Counted from the stretch's first letter, positions 1 to 10,390 are shown. The stretch is DNA of 64,000 nt from Lyngbya sp. CCAP 1446/10 (GCF_026130175.1 NZ_JAIGNI010000041.1:35525-99524); one strand, 5' to 3'. Program-made: numbers and translations. Notes: generated from the letters alone by a model not told the origin.

Positions 1-2483
1 AAATTGAAACAGGCTATGAGTTTGGCTCCTTAGCGCTCTCATTGGTAGAGCAATTTAATGTTCAGGCAACAAAGTCCATCACCCTCAATCTGTTTGCGTC
101 TTTCATCCAACATCACCAGCAAGCGCTCAGGGCAACGATACCGATGCTAAAAGAAAGCTACAGCACAGGTATGGAGACAGGTAGTTTTCTCTATGCTGGT
201 TATGGGATCTCCTGCTATGCCTTTACTGCATTTTACTCAGGTGTAGACCTAGAGACGTTGGGCTATGAATTAATTGCTTACAGTGCTAACCTCGCCCAAG
301 TGAAACAGAATTCATCGCAGATTTTTGTAGACTTGGTGCGGCAAACGGTGGAGCATTTGAGGGAAACGGTGAACCAACCCGATCGCTTAATTGGGACTAG
401 CTACGATGAAGCGGTGATGCTGCCGAAGCACCACCAGAATAATGATTTTATGGGCATCGCCCTTGCCTACAGCTACAAACTGCTGCTTGCCTACTACTTT
501 GGCAATTATCAGGCTGCCCTGGAGTACATCGCCGCAATCAAGCCCTGTTTGATAGCAATATCGGGATTGGCTCACGTTCCTATTTTCCATTTTTATGCCG
601 CCCTAACGTACGTAGCACTCTGCCCCACCCAGCCAGAACCCCAGCAAGCCGAAATACTTGAGCGAGCAGCAAGCCATGAAACAATCCTACATCGCTGGGC
701 GCAGAATGCCCCGATGAATTACCAACATAAGGTTGATTTGGTAGCAGCCGAAAAATGTCGGGTGTTAGGCAAAAATTATGAAGCAGGGGATTGCTACGAT
801 CGCGCCATTTTTGGAGCAAAAGCCAACGAATATATTAACGAAGAAGCTTTAGCAAACGAACTAGCAGCCAAATTCTATCTCAACTGGGGTAAAGAGAAAG
901 TTGCCGCAGGTTATATGCAGGAAGCCTATTACTGCTATGTTCGCTGGGGAGCTAAGGGCAAAACTAATGACCTGGAAACTCGGTATCCAGACTTGCTCCG
1001 CCCAATTTTACAGCAGCCAGACTCCTCGGTGACAATGTTAAGCACACTATCAACGATCGCATCTCCCGGCTATTCCCTTCACTCCAACACCCGCAAAAGT
1101 TCTAGCAGTTCTAGCATCAATACAACCCTTGATTTTGCTGCCATTCTCAAAGCCTCCCAAGCACTTGCGAGGACGATTCAGTTAGAGGATCTGCTCTACC
1201 AACTCACCCAAATTATTCTGCAAAATTCCGGTGGCGATCGCTGTGCGTTAATCTTACCTTCGGAGAATCAAGTTTGGGAAGTACGGGCGATCGCCACACC
1301 CACCGAAACTCTACTCTACTCCGAACCCCTGGAAAACAACCCCAATCTCCCCGTCAAACTGATTCAATATGTCAAAAACACTCACAAAGTCGTGGTGATT
1401 GACGATCTAGAAACCGATTTACCCGTAATTGATAATTATTTGACACTACAGCAGCCTAAAAGTGTGCTGTGTTTACCCGTTCTCAATCAAGGAAATTTGG
1501 TCGGTATTTTGTATCTCAACAATCGCTTAACCAGTGGTGTGTTTACCAGCGATCGCATCATTATTCTCGACTTTCTCTGCTCCCAAGTGGCTATTTCTCT
1601 AGAAAATGCCCGGCTTTACAATCAAGTCAAGCAGACCCTCACCGACCTGCAAAATGCTCAATTACAAATAGTCCAAAGTGAAAAAATGTCAGCCTTGGGG
1701 AACTTAGTTGCCGGTGTCGCTCACGAAATCAACAATCCCGTCGGCTGTATTATTGGCAACGTTGGTGCTGTCCAAGATTCCATCAATGATCTATTTGGGC
1801 TGATTGACCTCTATCAAGAGGAACTCCCGCAACCTAGCCCCACCATTGAAGAAGAATTAGAGACAATTGACCTAGAATATTTACGCTCTGATTTACCCAA
1901 GTTAATCAGAGCGATGAAAGATGGGGGCGATCGCATCACCAGCATCAGCAAGAGTCTCCGCACTTTCTCCCGTGCCGATAGCGACCAAAAACAAAAGTTC
2001 AACATCCATGAAGGGATTGATAGCACCATCTTGATTTTACGCCATCGCCTCAAGGCCAATGATACTCGTCCCGCGATTGAAGTTGTCACCAACTACGGGA
2101 ATATTCCGGCTATCGAATGCTTCCCCGGACAATTAAATCAGGTGTTTATGAATATTATAGCTAATGCGATCGATGCGTTAGATGAATCAAATATAGGTCG
2201 GACTTTTGCCGAAATCCAGGCTAATCATAACTGCATTTTTATTACAAGCTTCGTAGAAAATAATCTCGTTAAAATCACTATTGTTGACAATGGAAAAGGA
2301 ATGAATGAAGAGGTAAAACAAAAAATTTTCGAGCATTTGTTTACGACTAAAGCTGTTGGTAAAGGAACAGGATTAGGATTGGCGATCGCGCGTCAAATTG
2401 TGCTGGATAAACACGGCGGTTCAATTCGCGTCAATTCAACACCGGGAGCGGGAACAGAATTTATCATCACTTTACCAACTTAA
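1..2483 (+). CDS. Hybrid signalling histidine kinase, 5' end outside window
   Basis: The reading frame is open from base 3 upstream of the first possible start (TTG at 42), and the residues before it (IETGYEFGSLALSLVEQFNV) align with the internal region of the next gene, so this is the C-terminal part of a much larger protein. In order it holds the helical TPR-like region that follows the AAA ATPase in this family, a GAF domain (about bases 1130-1610), a HisKA dimerisation helix with the phospho-acceptor His in VAGVAHEINNP (about 1705-1740), and a HATPase_c domain ending with DNGKGMNEE and GKGTGLGLAIARQIV. The family senses an unknown signal and autophosphorylates. Unlike the downstream paralogue it has no PAS domain between GAF and HisKA. 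No response regulator gene is adjacent. Family assignment is secure; signal and partner are unknown. Confidence 0.93.
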   Translation, partial: IETGYEFGSLALSLVEQFNVQATKSITLNLFASFIQHHQQALRATIPMLKESYSTGMETGSFLYAGYGISCYAFTAFYSGVDLETLGYELIAYSANLAQVKQNSSQIFVDLVRQTVEHLRETVNQPDRLIGTSYDEAVMLPKHHQNNDFMGIALAYSYKLLLAYYFGNYQAALEYIAAIKPCLIAISGLAHVPIFHFYAALTYVALCPTQPEPQQAEILERAASHETILHRWAQNAPMNYQHKVDLVAAEKCRVLGKNYEAGDCYDRAIFGAKANEYINEEALANELAAKFYLNWGKEKVAAGYMQEAYYCYVRWGAKGKTNDLETRYPDLLRPILQQPDSSVTMLSTLSTIASPGYSLHSNTRKSSSSSSINTTLDFAAILKASQALARTIQLEDLLYQLTQIILQNSGGDRCALILPSENQVWEVRAIATPTETLLYSEPLENNPNLPVKLIQYVKNTHKVVVIDDLETDLPVIDNYLTLQQPKSVLCLPVLNQGNLVGILYLNNRLTSGVFTSDRIIILDFLCSQVAISLENARLYNQVKQTLTDLQNAQLQIVQSEKMSALGNLVAGVAHEINNPVGCIIGNVGAVQDSINDLFGLIDLYQEELPQPSPTIEEELETIDLEYLRSDLPKLIRAMKDGGDRITSISKSLRTFSRADSDQKQKFNIHEGIDSTILILRHRLKANDTRPAIEVVTNYGNIPAIECFPGQLNQVFMNIIANAIDALDESNIGRTFAEIQANHNCIFITSFVENNLVKITIVDNGKGMNEEVKQKIFEHLFTTKAVGKGTGLGLAIARQIVLDKHGGSIRVNSTPGAGTEFIITLPT

Positions 2484-2563
2484 GTAGAGCGAAACAGTTA
2501 ATTTTTTTCCTCACCTTCAGACTTATTAACAAACCACTCACTAATTTTACGGAAAGAATAGCC

Positions 2564-5500
2564 ATGAATAACTCCCACCCAAACCACAACCAAAGCACAA
2601 ACAGTCAAATTTTCAACTATCAAATTATCCAAACAATTTATGACGGAACTCGCACCTTAGTTTATCAAGCCATCCGTACCGATGACCAACTACCTGTGGT
2701 TATTAAACTACTGAAAAACGAGTATCCCACTTTTAGCGAACTGGTGCAGTTTCGCAATCAATACACTATTGCTAAAAACCTTAACTCACCCGGAATTATC
2801 CAAACCTGTAGCCTAGAACCATATCAAAATGGCTATGCCTTAGTGATGGAAGATTTTGGCGGAATTTCTCTATCTGCTTATCTCCAAGTAGCAACCGATC
2901 AAAACCAACTTGCTAAATCTTTATCTTTAGCAGAATTTCTCAACCTGGGTATACAACTGACAGATATTCTAAACTATCTCTCTCAAAATCGAGTCATTCA
3001 CAAAGATATTAAACCCGCTAATATTCTGATTAATCCCGACACCAAACAAATTAAACTAATTGACTTTAGTATTTCTTCCCTGCTGCCACGAGAAACCCAA
3101 GAAATCCAGAATCTTAATGTCTTAGAAGGAACATTAGCCTATCTCTCTCCAGAACAAACCGGACGGATGAATCGAGGTATTGACTATCGTAGCGACTTTT
3201 ATGCCCTTGGTGTCACCTTTTATCAATTATTAACAGGACAGTTACCATTTATCTCTGACGATGCAATGGAATTGGTGCATTGTCATCTAGCAAAACAGTC
3301 AATACCCATCCATAAAATTAATAGCAAAATTCCCATAATTTTGTCACAAATGATAAGTAAATTGATGGCAAAAAATGCGGAACACCGCTATCAGAGTGCA
3401 TTAGGATTAAAACATGATTTAGAGATTTGTCTAGCTCAACTAGAAAAAACTGGTAACATTGACACCTTTAAATTAGGACTGGGAGATATTACAGACCGAT
3501 TCCTCATACCAGAAAAACTCTACGGTAGAAAAATTGAAGTTGATAATCTATTAGCTGCGTTTGAACGAGTCGCTAACCCCCCTGAGTCGCCCCTTAATAA
3601 GGGGGGACATAGGGGGGTAGAAATGATGCTAGTGGCAGGGTTTTCTGGGATTGGTAAAACGGCGGTAGTAAATGAAGTTCACAAGCCAATTGTCAGACAA
3701 CGGGGCTATTTCATCAAAGGCAAATATGACCAATTTCAGCGTAATATTCCCTTTTCAGCCTTTCTGCAAGCCTTCCGCGATTTGATGGGGCAATTGTTAT
3801 CAGAATCAGATACTCAGTTACAAATATGGAAAAGCAAGATTTTGACAGCAGTTGGCGATAACGGACAAGTCTTGATTGATGTAATTCCTGAGTTAGAACG
3901 CATCATTGGTAAACAGCAAATAGCACCAGAACTATCGGGAAATGCAGCCCAAAATCGCTTCAATATGCTGATGCAAAAATTTGTGCAAGTATTTACACAA
4001 GCCGAACATCCTTTAGTAATGTTTTTAGATGATTTGCAGTGGGTTGATTCGGCCTCATTGAAATTGTTGCAACTGTTGATGGAAGATACGGGACATTTAT
4101 TGGTGTTAGGTGCTTATCGGGATAACGAAGTTTCTCCTACTCATCCATTTATTTTGACGGTGGATGATATTCAAAAAACGGGGGCAACAGTGAATATAAT
4201 TACCTTAGCTCCCTTGCAAAAAGATGACATTAATCAATTAATTTCAGATACTCTTAGTTGCGAACCAGAGATTTCCAAACCTCTGAAAAAACTGATATAT
4301 CAAAAAACTCAAGGTAATCCATTTTTTGCTACGCAATTCCTCAAGGCGTTACATGACGATGGGCTGATTACTTTTGACCCCCCTCAGTCCCCCACCCCCT
4401 CCGGCTTCCCCTTGTCAAGGGGGAGGATCAAAGAGGGAAGACAAGGGGGGTGGCAGTGTGATATTGCACAAATCAAAGCCTTAGCACTCACCGATGATGT
4501 AGTAGAGTTTATGGCGTTGCAATTGCAGAAATTGCCGATAGAAACTCAGGATATTCTTAAATTAGCCGCTTGTATTGGAGCGCAGTTTGATTTAGCTACT
4601 TTGGCAATTGTCAGTGAAAAGTCGCCAGAAGTTGCTGCTACTGCTTTATGGAAATCTTTGCAAGAGGGCTTGATTATTCCGACTACAGAAGCTTATAAGT
4701 TTTTTACTCAATCTGATAATGAGTTGGTTTATGGTGCAGCGGCTAATCCGACTTATCGGTTTTTGCATGATCGCGTCCAACAAGCTGCTTATTCGCTAAT
4801 TCCTGAAGATCAAAAACAAGCAACTCATCTCAAAATCGGACAATTACTCCTACAAAATTCCTCAGAGATAGATCCAGAGGGAAAACTGTTTGATATTGTC
4901 GGGCATTTGAATTTAGGAATTGAGTCGATCGAGAAACCGAGTGAACGAGAAGCATTAGCTCAACTAAACTTAAAAGCTGGACGTAAAGCCAGAAGTTCTA
5001 CCGCATACACAGCAGCAAGGATATATCTGCAAATAGGGATTGATTTACTCACAATCAATTGCTGGGTTGATCAGTATGAATTAACTCTAAATCTCTATGT
5101 TGCATCTGCCGAAGCTGCCTATTTGAATGCTGACTTTGATGGCATGGAAAAGATGGCAGAACAGGTGTTACAAAAAGCTCAGACGATTTTAGATAAAGTT
5201 AAAATTTACGAAATTTCACTCGGCGCCCAGACAGCCCAAAGCCAGATGTTAGAAGCGATCGCAATAGGAAGAGATGCACTGGAGCAATTGGGTGTTAAAC
5301 TCCCCACCGAAACTGATGAAACCAAAATTGGCAAAGCACTACAAAACCTTGCCAGCCAACTCCAGGGTAGACGGATTGAAGAATTGGTTGACCTACCAAT
5401 GATGAGTGATGCGACAACTCAGGCAGCAATACAACTATTGGGAACTTTATTTCCCCCCGTTTTTCTGGGAATGCCGGGATTGCTACCCGTGCTTAGCTCC

Positions 5501-8500
5501 AGGATGGTGAGTTTATCGATCGAATTTGGGAATGCACCCGCATCGACTGTGGGATACGCAATTCACGGAATGGTATTGTGTGCCTTTTTGGGAGATGTGG
5601 AAACGGGCTATAGCTTTGGTAAATTGGCGATGAATGTGCTCAATCGATTCAATGTACGCGAACTAAATGCCACAATTCCCGCTTTTTTTGGGAGCTTTAT
5701 TCAGCATCACCAAGAACCTATAAGGGCAACGATACCGACGCTGAAAGGTAGCTATACGGCTGCTATAGAAACAGGAAATTTTTTACAATCTGGCTATAGC
5801 ATACTCAATTACCTAGAATCCAACCTTTTCGGAGGGGTGGAACTGGAGAATTGGGAGACCGAAATAACAACTTATAGTGCTGTTATGGCACAGGCGAAAC
5901 AATATTCGGCTCAGGCTTATTTTGATATGATGCAGCAGACTGTTAATAACTTGAGGAAAGTCTGTATTCTATCGGATTGCTTAATCGGCCCGACCTACGA
6001 TGAAACGGTGATGCTTCCTAAGCATCATCAGAATAATGAACTCACGGCGATCGCTAAAGCCTATGTTTATAAACTATTACTTGCCTATTCTTTTGGCAAC
6101 AATACGTCTGCCTTAGACTACATTGCCAAAACGCAGCCATATTTGATGGCAATATCCGGATTGATTCAAGTTCCAATTTTTCATTTCTATGCAGCCTTGA
6201 CGCACCTAGCAATTTTCCCCACAAAGCCAGAGCAAGAGCCATCCGAAATACTCGCCCTGGTGGAAACTCATCAAACTACTCTGCACCAGTGGGCGAAAAA
6301 TGCTCCTATGAATTATTTGCATAAATGGTATTTAGTTGAAGCAGAAAAATATCGGATTTTGGGTAATAAAGCCGATGCAATAGAGTTGTACGATCACGCC
6401 ATATCCCTAGCTCAAGAAAATCAGTTTCTCAACGAAGAAGGACTGGCCAATGAACTGACCGCTAAGTTTTATCTGAATTGGGGTAAAGAAAAGGTCGCTC
6501 AAGCCTACATGATTGAGGCGTATTACTGTTATGCCCGATGGGGAGCTAAAGCCAAAGTTATTTATTTAGAAAAACGTTATCCCCAACTCCTCGATCCTCT
6601 CCTTCAGCAATCCCGATTCTCTACCTCTTTCAAGGAAAATATTACGCGAGGAACGATCGCTTCCAGTAACACTTCTAGCAGTGCCTATGAAGTTCTAGAT
6701 TTGGCAACTATGTTCAAGGCTTCTCAAGTCATTTCTGGGGAGATGGAACTTGATAAACTATTGACTACTCTATTACAAATAGTGGTCACAAATGCTGGAG
6801 CAAGTAAGTGCGTCTTACTGCTAAAACAAGATACTGAGTTACAGGTAGCAGCCTTTATGGAAGAGGGACAAGAACCGCAGATCTTACCACCGATGCCGCT
6901 AGAATCAAGTCAGGATGTGGCGATCGCTTTGGTGAATACTGTTAAGCGGAGTTTGAAACCTCTGGTACTGGTTGATGCGAGGGTAAATGCTGAGTTTTGT
7001 GGCGATCGATATATTGCACAGCACCAGCCTAAAAGTGTCCTTTGCAGTCCAATTCTCAATCAAGGTAAGTTGATTGGAATTTTATACTTGGAAAATAACC
7101 TAACGGTTGGGGCATTTACAAGCGATCGCGTGGAACTGCTCAATTTGCTATGCGCTCAAGCTGGTATTTCCCTAGAAAATGCGCGACTCTATGAAAATTC
7201 TCAAAAATATACACAACAGTTAGCACAATCTCTAGCAAAATTGCAGGCGAGTGAAATCCGTTTCCAAAATTTGGCAAATAATATTCCTGGTACGGTGTAC
7301 CAATTACGTCTGGGGGCTGACGGTTCAATTTCAACACCTTATGTCAGCTCTGGCTGTTTCGACTTATATGAGTTAGCACCAGAGTTAGTGATGGCAGGTG
7401 TACATAGCCTTAACGCTATGCATCATCCTGATGATGACCTAACTATTACACAAGTAATGATCGCCTCTGGCCAAAATCTAACACCATTTGAGCAAGAATG
7501 GCGTATTATTGTGCCTTCAGGAATCGTAAAATGGGTTTGCTGTGCTGCTAGGCCAGCGCGTCAAGCAGATGGTGCAATCTTATGGGATGGAGTGGTAATT
7601 GATATTAGCGATCGCAAGCGAGCAGAACTTGCTGTGCAGCAAAAAACGGAAGATTTAGCACAAGCCTTAACCGAGTTACAAAACGCCCAATTACAAATAG
7701 TCCAAAGTGAAAAAATGTCTGCACTGGGTAATCTGATGGCTGGGGTAGCTCACGAAATGAATAATCCTTTGGGTTTTATTTCTGCTAGTCTCCACCAAGC
7801 TAAACCGACCTTTAATGACATTGTTGAACACTTAGAACTCTACCAAGAAACGCTGACAAATCCACCTGAAAACATTATCGCTCATGCCGAAGAAATTGAC
7901 TTGAATTATAGCTTGGAAGACTTCCCAAAAGTCATTGATGCCATGTCTATCGCGTGCGACAGGTTAAGTAAGATCAGCACTTCACTCCGAACATTCTCTC
8001 GTGCAGATCGCGATCATAAAGTTCTTTTCAACATTCATGAAGGCATTGATAGCACGATTTTGATTCTCAAACATCGTCTGAAAGCCAATGATCAACGTCC
8101 CGCTATTGAAGTGATTACCAACTATGGCAATTTACCTCAAATCGAGTGTTTCCCGGGACAACTAAATCAGGTGTTTATGAATATCTTGGCTAATGCCATT
8201 GACGCATTAGATGAGTCAAATGTTGGACGAAGTTTTCAGTCAATTAAAGCCAATCTCAACCGAATTACTGTTACCACTTCAACTGCCGACAATTTCGTGA
8301 AAATTACCATTTCTGATAATGGTAATGGAATGAGTGAAGAGCTAAAACAAAAGATATTTGACCATTTATTTACCACGAAGGCGGTAGGAAAAGGTACTGG
8401 GTTGGGGTTGGCGATCGCCCGCCAGATTGTAGTCGAAACCCACGGCGGCACAATTGAGGTGAATTCCGATCGGGGAAGTGGCACTGAATTTGCGATATTT

Positions 8501-8524
8501 TTACCTGTTAGCGAACAAAATTAG
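2564..8524 (+). CDS. Giant Ser/Thr kinase - AAA ATPase - GAF - PAS - histidine kinase
   Basis: A 1986-residue hybrid sensor kinase of the type common in filamentous cyanobacteria. Order: protein kinase domain (about 18-285) with catalytic loop HKDIKPANILI near residue 146 and DFS in place of DFG; AAA_16/COG3899 ATPase with Walker A GFSGIGKT near 360; a long helical TPR-like region (about 800-1350); GAF (about 1380-1540); PAS (about 1560-1685); HisKA with His in MAGVAHEMNNP near 1729; HATPase_c to the C terminus. It starts 80 bp after the upstream paralogue on the same strand, so co-transcription is possible. The two share near-identical tracts in HisKA and HATPase, indicating tandem duplication with PAS gain or loss. 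Two in-frame palindromic repeats interrupt the protein at about residues 338-352 and 605-630. Cytoplasmic; signal unknown. Confidence 0.95.
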   Translation: MNNSHPNHNQSTNSQIFNYQIIQTIYDGTRTLVYQAIRTDDQLPVVIKLLKNEYPTFSELVQFRNQYTIAKNLNSPGIIQTCSLEPYQNGYALVMEDFGGISLSAYLQVATDQNQLAKSLSLAEFLNLGIQLTDILNYLSQNRVIHKDIKPANILINPDTKQIKLIDFSISSLLPRETQEIQNLNVLEGTLAYLSPEQTGRMNRGIDYRSDFYALGVTFYQLLTGQLPFISDDAMELVHCHLAKQSIPIHKINSKIPIILSQMISKLMAKNAEHRYQSALGLKHDLEICLAQLEKTGNIDTFKLGLGDITDRFLIPEKLYGRKIEVDNLLAAFERVANPPESPLNKGGHRGVEMMLVAGFSGIGKTAVVNEVHKPIVRQRGYFIKGKYDQFQRNIPFSAFLQAFRDLMGQLLSESDTQLQIWKSKILTAVGDNGQVLIDVIPELERIIGKQQIAPELSGNAAQNRFNMLMQKFVQVFTQAEHPLVMFLDDLQWVDSASLKLLQLLMEDTGHLLVLGAYRDNEVSPTHPFILTVDDIQKTGATVNIITLAPLQKDDINQLISDTLSCEPEISKPLKKLIYQKTQGNPFFATQFLKALHDDGLITFDPPQSPTPSGFPLSRGRIKEGRQGGWQCDIAQIKALALTDDVVEFMALQLQKLPIETQDILKLAACIGAQFDLATLAIVSEKSPEVAATALWKSLQEGLIIPTTEAYKFFTQSDNELVYGAAANPTYRFLHDRVQQAAYSLIPEDQKQATHLKIGQLLLQNSSEIDPEGKLFDIVGHLNLGIESIEKPSEREALAQLNLKAGRKARSSTAYTAARIYLQIGIDLLTINCWVDQYELTLNLYVASAEAAYLNADFDGMEKMAEQVLQKAQTILDKVKIYEISLGAQTAQSQMLEAIAIGRDALEQLGVKLPTETDETKIGKALQNLASQLQGRRIEELVDLPMMSDATTQAAIQLLGTLFPPVFLGMPGLLPVLSSRMVSLSIEFGNAPASTVGYAIHGMVLCAFLGDVETGYSFGKLAMNVLNRFNVRELNATIPAFFGSFIQHHQEPIRATIPTLKGSYTAAIETGNFLQSGYSILNYLESNLFGGVELENWETEITTYSAVMAQAKQYSAQAYFDMMQQTVNNLRKVCILSDCLIGPTYDETVMLPKHHQNNELTAIAKAYVYKLLLAYSFGNNTSALDYIAKTQPYLMAISGLIQVPIFHFYAALTHLAIFPTKPEQEPSEILALVETHQTTLHQWAKNAPMNYLHKWYLVEAEKYRILGNKADAIELYDHAISLAQENQFLNEEGLANELTAKFYLNWGKEKVAQAYMIEAYYCYARWGAKAKVIYLEKRYPQLLDPLLQQSRFSTSFKENITRGTIASSNTSSSAYEVLDLATMFKASQVISGEMELDKLLTTLLQIVVTNAGASKCVLLLKQDTELQVAAFMEEGQEPQILPPMPLESSQDVAIALVNTVKRSLKPLVLVDARVNAEFCGDRYIAQHQPKSVLCSPILNQGKLIGILYLENNLTVGAFTSDRVELLNLLCAQAGISLENARLYENSQKYTQQLAQSLAKLQASEIRFQNLANNIPGTVYQLRLGADGSISTPYVSSGCFDLYELAPELVMAGVHSLNAMHHPDDDLTITQVMIASGQNLTPFEQEWRIIVPSGIVKWVCCAARPARQADGAILWDGVVIDISDRKRAELAVQQKTEDLAQALTELQNAQLQIVQSEKMSALGNLMAGVAHEMNNPLGFISASLHQAKPTFNDIVEHLELYQETLTNPPENIIAHAEEIDLNYSLEDFPKVIDAMSIACDRLSKISTSLRTFSRADRDHKVLFNIHEGIDSTILILKHRLKANDQRPAIEVITNYGNLPQIECFPGQLNQVFMNILANAIDALDESNVGRSFQSIKANLNRITVTTSTADNFVKITISDNGNGMSEELKQKIFDHLFTTKAVGKGTGLGLAIARQIVVETHGGTIEVNSDRGSGTEFAIFLPVSEQN
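3576..3621 (+). repeat. Palindromic dispersed repeat inside the kinase ORF
   Basis: A C-run/G-run hairpin (CCCCTTAATAAGGGG core) lies in frame and encodes about 15 residues, including PPESPLNKGGHRG, between the kinase domain and the Walker A of the ATPase. The same type of core recurs in non-coding DNA at 30798-30880 and 36850-36933. The protein frame is intact on both sides, so it reads as a tolerated in-frame insertion. Confidence 0.8.
4376..4455 (+). repeat. Second in-frame palindromic repeat in the kinase ORF
   Basis: A run of CCCC tracts, then CTTGTCAAGGGGGAGG, then a G-rich end. It is translated as a Pro/Ser/Gly/Arg-rich stretch (begins DPPQSPTPSGFPLSRGR, about residues 605-630) that splits the ATPase-associated region. 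Low-complexity composition unlike the flanking AT-richer coding sequence supports insertion of a mobile palindrome. Confidence 0.75.
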
Positions 8525-8775
8525 AAGCCATTCGTCATTTAATAAAATAGGTTCGTAGCGCGGACTTTAGGCCGCTGAAATTGATGCGGACTCGCATTCC
8601 GCACTACAAACCTATTGATTGATCGCCCATCAAGACACTCGCACCAATCTCCCCCGCTGCTTCGCGACTATTGCCAAAATCTCAACTATGCTAACGTAGG
8701 CAAGCAGTAATGCCCTGCTACCAAGGCTATTAACCTAATTTAAAGAATTCTTTTATTGAGGAGCGGTGTATCCCT

Positions 8776-10335
8776 ATGGCAAATCTGATCGGCACAGACA
8801 GCAACGACTTTATTCTAGGAACTCCGCAGGGCGATCGAATTCGCGCTTTAGATGGCGATGACACGCTCCTGGGCGCCAGTGGAGATGACACCCTAGAGGG
8901 GGACGCGGGCAACGACCAACTGCTCGGAGGCGACGGAGCAGATTCGCTGTTTGGGGGCGAAGGAAATGACGAACTCATTGGCAACCAAGGCCGCGATTTT
9001 GCTTTAGGCGGAAACGGCGACGACTCAATTTTCGGCGGTTTAGGCAACGACATCATCGAAGGCAACGATGGGTTAGACACCTTATTCGGAGATGCCGGCG
9101 ACGACGTGATTCGCGGCAACGCGGGCTTTGATGTGATTGCCGGCGGTACTGGCAATGACAGCCTGGTGGGGGGTGACGGAGACGATTCGGTGTTTGGGAA
9201 TGGTGATAACGACTATCTCTACGGAGATATCGGGAACGATTCTCTCAACGGCGGTAGCGGCGGAGATCAACTGTTTGGGGGTGACGGCAACGACTATTTG
9301 GCCGGCAGCGACGGCGACGACACTTTGTACGGTAATGCTGACGCCGATTCGCTGTTGGGAGAATCCGGCAACGATCAACTATTCGGCGGCAAGGCTGACG
9401 ATACACTTTCTGGTGGCAGCGGTTTGGATACCATTCGTGGCGATCAAGGCGACGACTGTCTGATGGGAGATGAAGGTAATGACTTCCTGTTTGGGGGCAA
9501 AGGTAATGATGTTCTCGACGGCGGTTTTGCCGATGATTCCTTGGTCGGAGGTCTGGGCGACGATACAATTTTGGGCAGTTTCGGTAATGATAATTTATTT
9601 GGGGCTGAGGGTAATGATTCTCTGGTTGGAGGTGAGGGTTCGGATACTCTGACTGGCGGTAGCGGCAGCGATGTCTTTGGATTGGGAGCGGGCCCGGGAA
9701 GTTTGGTTTTAATTACTGATTACAATGAGGCTGAGGATTTCTTTGGACTGCCGAGCACTTTATCTTTCAGTCAACTGCAAGTCAGCCAAGGTAACGGCGC
9801 TAATCTCAGAGATACGGTAATTACGATCGACGGCAAGCTGTTAGCAATTTTGGTCAACACTCCGTCGGCGCTGATCGATGCTACTGATTTTATCAGTGTG
9901 AGTGGGACGTTTGCCCCCAGGCCGACGACAACGACAACTACTACGACAACTATTACGACTACTACGGGAACGGAAACGACTCCGACTCCGACGACTACGA
10001 CTCCAACTCCGACGACTACGACTCCGACTCCGACGACTACGACTCCAACTCCGACGACTACGACTCCAACTCCGACGACTACGACTCCAACTCCGACGAC
10101 TACGACTCCAACTCCGACGACTACGACTCCAACTCCGACGACTACGACTCCAACTCCGACGGCTTCGAGGATTCCGACTGCGCCGACTGTTACCGCGCCT
10201 GATTCAATGGTGTCAATTAGTTCGATCGCCCAGACGCCTACTCCCGGACTCTTGCCGATGCCCGGCCAGATGCCGGTATTTCCTGCGATGCTGCCGAGTC
10301 CGATACCTGTACCTCCTACACCTTTCGGGTTCTAG
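8776..10335 (+). CDS. RTX calcium-binding repeat protein with Thr/Pro-repeat tail
   Basis: 519 residues. After a short N terminus (MANLIGTDSNDFILGT) about 270 residues are nonapeptide RTX repeats of the GGxGxDxLx type, which form a calcium-bound parallel beta-roll. A typical closing region follows (GSGSDVFGLG..., then a ~80-residue beta-rich part), then a Thr/Pro tail with nine PTP motifs every seven residues, and a Pro/Met-rich C terminus. There is no Sec signal peptide, as is usual for substrates of type I secretion, so extracellular or surface location is likely. The start is supported by TGAGGAG 12 bases upstream. Role is probably adhesive or structural; no enzymatic domain is visible. 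The long open frames on the opposite strand here are composition shadows. Confidence 0.9.
   Translation: MANLIGTDSNDFILGTPQGDRIRALDGDDTLLGASGDDTLEGDAGNDQLLGGDGADSLFGGEGNDELIGNQGRDFALGGNGDDSIFGGLGNDIIEGNDGLDTLFGDAGDDVIRGNAGFDVIAGGTGNDSLVGGDGDDSVFGNGDNDYLYGDIGNDSLNGGSGGDQLFGGDGNDYLAGSDGDDTLYGNADADSLLGESGNDQLFGGKADDTLSGGSGLDTIRGDQGDDCLMGDEGNDFLFGGKGNDVLDGGFADDSLVGGLGDDTILGSFGNDNLFGAEGNDSLVGGEGSDTLTGGSGSDVFGLGAGPGSLVLITDYNEAEDFFGLPSTLSFSQLQVSQGNGANLRDTVITIDGKLLAILVNTPSALIDATDFISVSGTFAPRPTTTTTTTTTITTTTGTETTPTPTTTTPTPTTTTPTPTTTTPTPTTTTPTPTTTTPTPTTTTPTPTTTTPTPTTTTPTPTASRIPTAPTVTAPDSMVSISSIAQTPTPGLLPMPGQMPVFPAMLPSPIPVPPTPFGF
9979..10160 (+). repeat. 21-bp coding minisatellite (TTTTPTP units)
   Basis: The 21-bp unit (ACGACTACGACTCCAACTCCG, with CCA/CCG variation) repeats so that nine PTP codon triplets are spaced exactly 21 bp apart. 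Because the unit is a multiple of three, copy-number change keeps the frame. The near identity of the units points to recent expansion by slippage. Confidence 0.93.
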
Positions 10336-10363
10336 GTGTGATTCGCTTTTGTTACCAGGTGCC

Positions 10364-10390
10364 AGTTGCGAGTGATTTAAACTCGCAACT
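10364..10390 (+). terminator. Hairpin after the RTX gene
   Basis: AGTTGCGAGT and ACTCGCAACT form a perfect 10-bp stem with a 7-base loop. There is no T-run, so the terminator role is tentative; it sits between two convergent genes. Confidence 0.4.

Noticed and set aside
8730..9652. Long open frames antisense or out of frame in the RTX gene
   Set aside because: They arise from the repetitive GGxGxD codons and have low-complexity, unlikely compositions.
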